Below, piece by piece: positions 4,930 to 7,034 of a stretch of 7,034 nt of DNA (positions are counted from its first letter, which is position 1; every line of letters begins with the position of its first letter). The notes beneath the pieces were generated by a model. It ran no database searches and had not been told where the DNA came from. It worked only from the letters and a program-made list of their open reading frames with translations. This DNA is from an uncultured Clostridia bacterium (GTDB lineage: Bacteria > Bacillota > Clostridia > Oscillospirales > Acutalibacteraceae): NCBI GenBank assembly GCA_937915775.1, contig CALGGQ010000363.1:1-7034 (forward strand), read 5' to 3'. The position numbers were made by a program, and so were the translations under genes.

Positions 4930-7021
4930 ATGAGCATTCGTATTGCACTTGCGGGTAACCCGAACAGCGGTAAGACGACGCTGTTTAACGCGCTGACGGG
5001 TTCCAACCAGTACGTCGGCAACTGGCCCGGCGTTACGGTAGAAAAGAAGGAGGGTAAGCTCAAAAAGCACAGTGATGTCACCATCACGGACCTGCCGGGT
5101 ATTTACTCTCTGTCGCCGTACACGATTGAGGAGGTTGTCGCCAGAGATTATTTAATTGATGAAAAGCCGGACGCGATTATCAACATCGTAGACGGTACCA
5201 ATTTGGAGAGAAACCTGTATCTCACCACCCAGCTCTTAGAGCTCGGTATCCCCGTGGTTGTCGCCATCAATATGATGGACGTCGTCAAAAAGAGAGGGGA
5301 TAAGATTGACTGCGCGGAGCTGTCCCGTCAGCTTGCCTGCCCGGTGGTAGAGATTTCCGCCCTGAAGGGCACGGGCATTGACGCGGCTGCCGAGGAGGCT
5401 ATCAAAGCGGCAAACGGCGAACCGACCGTTCCGCAGCATTCCTTCAGCGGCGCTGTGGAGCATGCGCTGGCGCATATTGAGGAGGCAGTCGTACACGATA
5501 TGCCGCTGGAGCAGCAGCGCTGGTACGCCATCAAGATTTTTGAGAGCGATGAAAAGGTGCTCGAAAAGTTGAATATCTCTGACGATGTCAAGGCGCATAT
5601 TGCCAAGGATATCGAGGCTGCCGAGAGCGAGCTTGACGACGACGCAGAGTCGATTATCACCAACGAGCGTTACGTTTACATAGCCTCCATCATCAAGTCC
5701 TGCTATAAAAAGGCGAACAAGGGGCAGCTTTCCACCAGCGATAAGATTGATAAGGTGGTCACCAACCGCTTCCTCGGCCTGCCGATTTTCGCGCTGATTA
5801 TGTTTTTGGTCTATTCCATCTCGATGTCCGGCGCTGCGCTCGGTACGGGACTGACGGACTGGGCAAACGACGGCCTGTTCGGCGATGGCTGGCATCTGGT
5901 CGGCGGCAGCAAATACGAGGCTGCAATGGATGAATATGCCGAGCAGTATCTGTTCTCCAACGAGGACTTTAAGGCAACCGTTGACGCAGCCGTTGCGGCT
6001 GACGTTGCCGGTGCTGAGGATATTCAGGGTGCCGTTGAGGACGGCAGCTGGGCTGATTTTGAGGAGCCGTATGATTTCTACGGTGATTCCCTTGCCGAGG
6101 AAGGCTACGATATCTCCGAATACGTAACCTATGCCATGGGCGATGAGGAAGAGGGCATCGAGCCTGCCGGCGAAGTACCAGAGGCGGAAAACTACGGTGT
6201 CTGGGTACCCGGTATTCCGGTGCTTATCGGCAATCTGCTCGAAAAAATCGGCGCCAATGAATTCATCACGGGCTTAATTCTGGACGGTATCGTTGCCGGT
6301 GTCGGCGCGGTGCTCGGCTTCGTGCCGCAGATGCTCGTGCTGTTCCTGTGCCTTGCGTTCCTTGAGAGCTGCGGTTATATGGCGCGTGTTGCCTTCATTA
6401 TGGACCGTATTTTCAGAAAGTTCGGCCTTTCCGGTAAGAGCTTCATTCCCGTCCTCGTCGGTACGGGCTGCGGCGTTCCCGGCATTATGGCGTCCCGTAC
6501 GATTGAAAACGAGCGTGACCGCCGTATGACGATTATGACGACGACCTTTATCCCGTGCGGCGCCAAGCTGCCCATCATCACGATGATTGCTACGGCGCTG
6601 TTCCACGGCTCATCGTTGGTGGCAACCAGTGCGTACTTTATCGGTATCGCCGCCATCATCACCTCCGGTATTCTGCTGAAGAAAACCAAGATGTTTGCCG
6701 GTGACCCGGCGCCGTTCGTGATGGAGCTGCCGGCGTACCATCTGCCGACAGTCGGCACCGTGCTTCGCTCGATGTGGGAGCGCGGCTGGTCGTTCATTAA
6801 GAAGGCGGGCACGATTATTCTGATTTCCTCCATCGTGGTATGGCTCGGCTCCGTATTCGGTACGGTAGACGGTCACTTCGGCTTCAGCGCTGATATGGAG
6901 CTGGAGGACAGCGTGCTCGGTATGATTGCCAACGTGGTCAAAGTTATCTTTGCGCCGCTCGGCTTCGGTACGGGCGTTGCCGGTATCAAGGCTACCATCG
7001 CTACCGTCATGGGCTTAGTGG
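4930..7021 (+). CDS. feoB: FeoB ferrous iron transporter (GTPase plus permease), 3' end missing
   Basis: Fe(II) uptake permease of the cytoplasmic membrane with an N-terminal G-protein domain; 697 codons are present before the contig ends. G-protein motifs are in order: GNPNSGKT (9-16), switch I T36 in GNWPGVTVE, DLPG (54-57), NMMD (114-117) and SALKG (143-147). A helical GDI-like region follows (about 170-265). The first membrane segment is near 283-303. Next comes a very acidic insertion (about 318-425), then the permease core with the two FeoB cysteine motifs GTGCGVP (511-517, C514) and IPCGAK (541-546, C543). Real sequence stops in KATIATVMGLV, where the family usually continues with AKE. 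The last base before the adapter, G, is compatible with that alanine. GAAAGGA at 4917-4923, 6 bases before the ATG, supports the start. It is the last visible gene of the feo operon; no terminator is seen. Confidence 0.95.
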
Positions 7022-7034
7022 AGATCGGAAGAGC
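7022..7034. other. Illumina adapter sequence left at the contig end
   Basis: The final 13 bases read AGATCGGAAGAGC, identical to the start of the standard Illumina TruSeq adapter. They sit exactly at the end, and in frame they replace the conserved FeoB residues expected after GLV. They should be treated as sequencing artefact and not translated. Confidence 0.93.

Noticed and set aside
5236..5895. 219-codon minus-strand frame inside feoB
   Set aside because: It is antisense to the conserved FeoB G-domain and GDI region and has no recognisable domain or promoter.

Overview
This is a 7 kb end-of-contig fragment of a bacterial chromosome, most likely a gut-type Clostridia (Oscillospiraceae/Lachnospiraceae-like Firmicute). 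The evidence is the AGGAGG-type ribosome binding sites, sigma-A-like promoters (TTGACA-17-TATATT type), moderately GC-rich coding DNA with AT-rich gaps, and FeoA-FeoA-FeoB proteins of the clostridial type. The assignment is by resemblance only. The last 13 bases exactly match the common Illumina adapter start, so genuine genomic sequence probably ends at about 7021.

Layout. (1) 1-18: the T-run side of what looks like a terminator whose other arm lies outside the window. (2) 19-852, minus: a membrane PAP2-family phosphatase. (3) 853-1036: a divergent promoter region with one convincing promoter on each strand. (4) 1037-2674, plus: a Na+/phosphate cotransporter (NptA/YjbB type) with a C-terminal PhoU domain. 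(5) 2684-4231, plus: a GH28-type beta-helix protein without a signal peptide, 9 bp downstream and probably co-transcribed. (6) 4232-4400: promoter, hairpin/terminator and three inverted repeats ahead of the iron genes. (7) 4401-7021: feoA-type gene, second feoA-type gene, and feoB cut off by the contig end.

How it works together. The right half is a ferrous-iron uptake operon: two small SH3-like FeoA proteins and the GTPase/permease FeoB. Four copies of an inverted repeat, TTAG-N6-CTAA, lie only in this operon, three in the leader and one just before feoB. They fit a metal-dependent repressor of the DtxR/IdeR type (inference). The most upstream copy is also a hairpin followed by six T residues, so it can terminate the upstream operon or attenuate the feo transcript. 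The left half has a phosphate theme: a lipid-phosphate phosphatase divergent from a Pi transporter, with an unexpected GH28-like carbohydrate-active protein attached.

I found no mobile elements, CRISPR arrays, tRNA/rRNA genes or obvious pseudogenes. Most of the window is ordinary core-type genome. The parts most worth a second look are the operator-like array, the acidic insertion in FeoB, the atypical active site of the GH28-like protein, and the adapter at the end.
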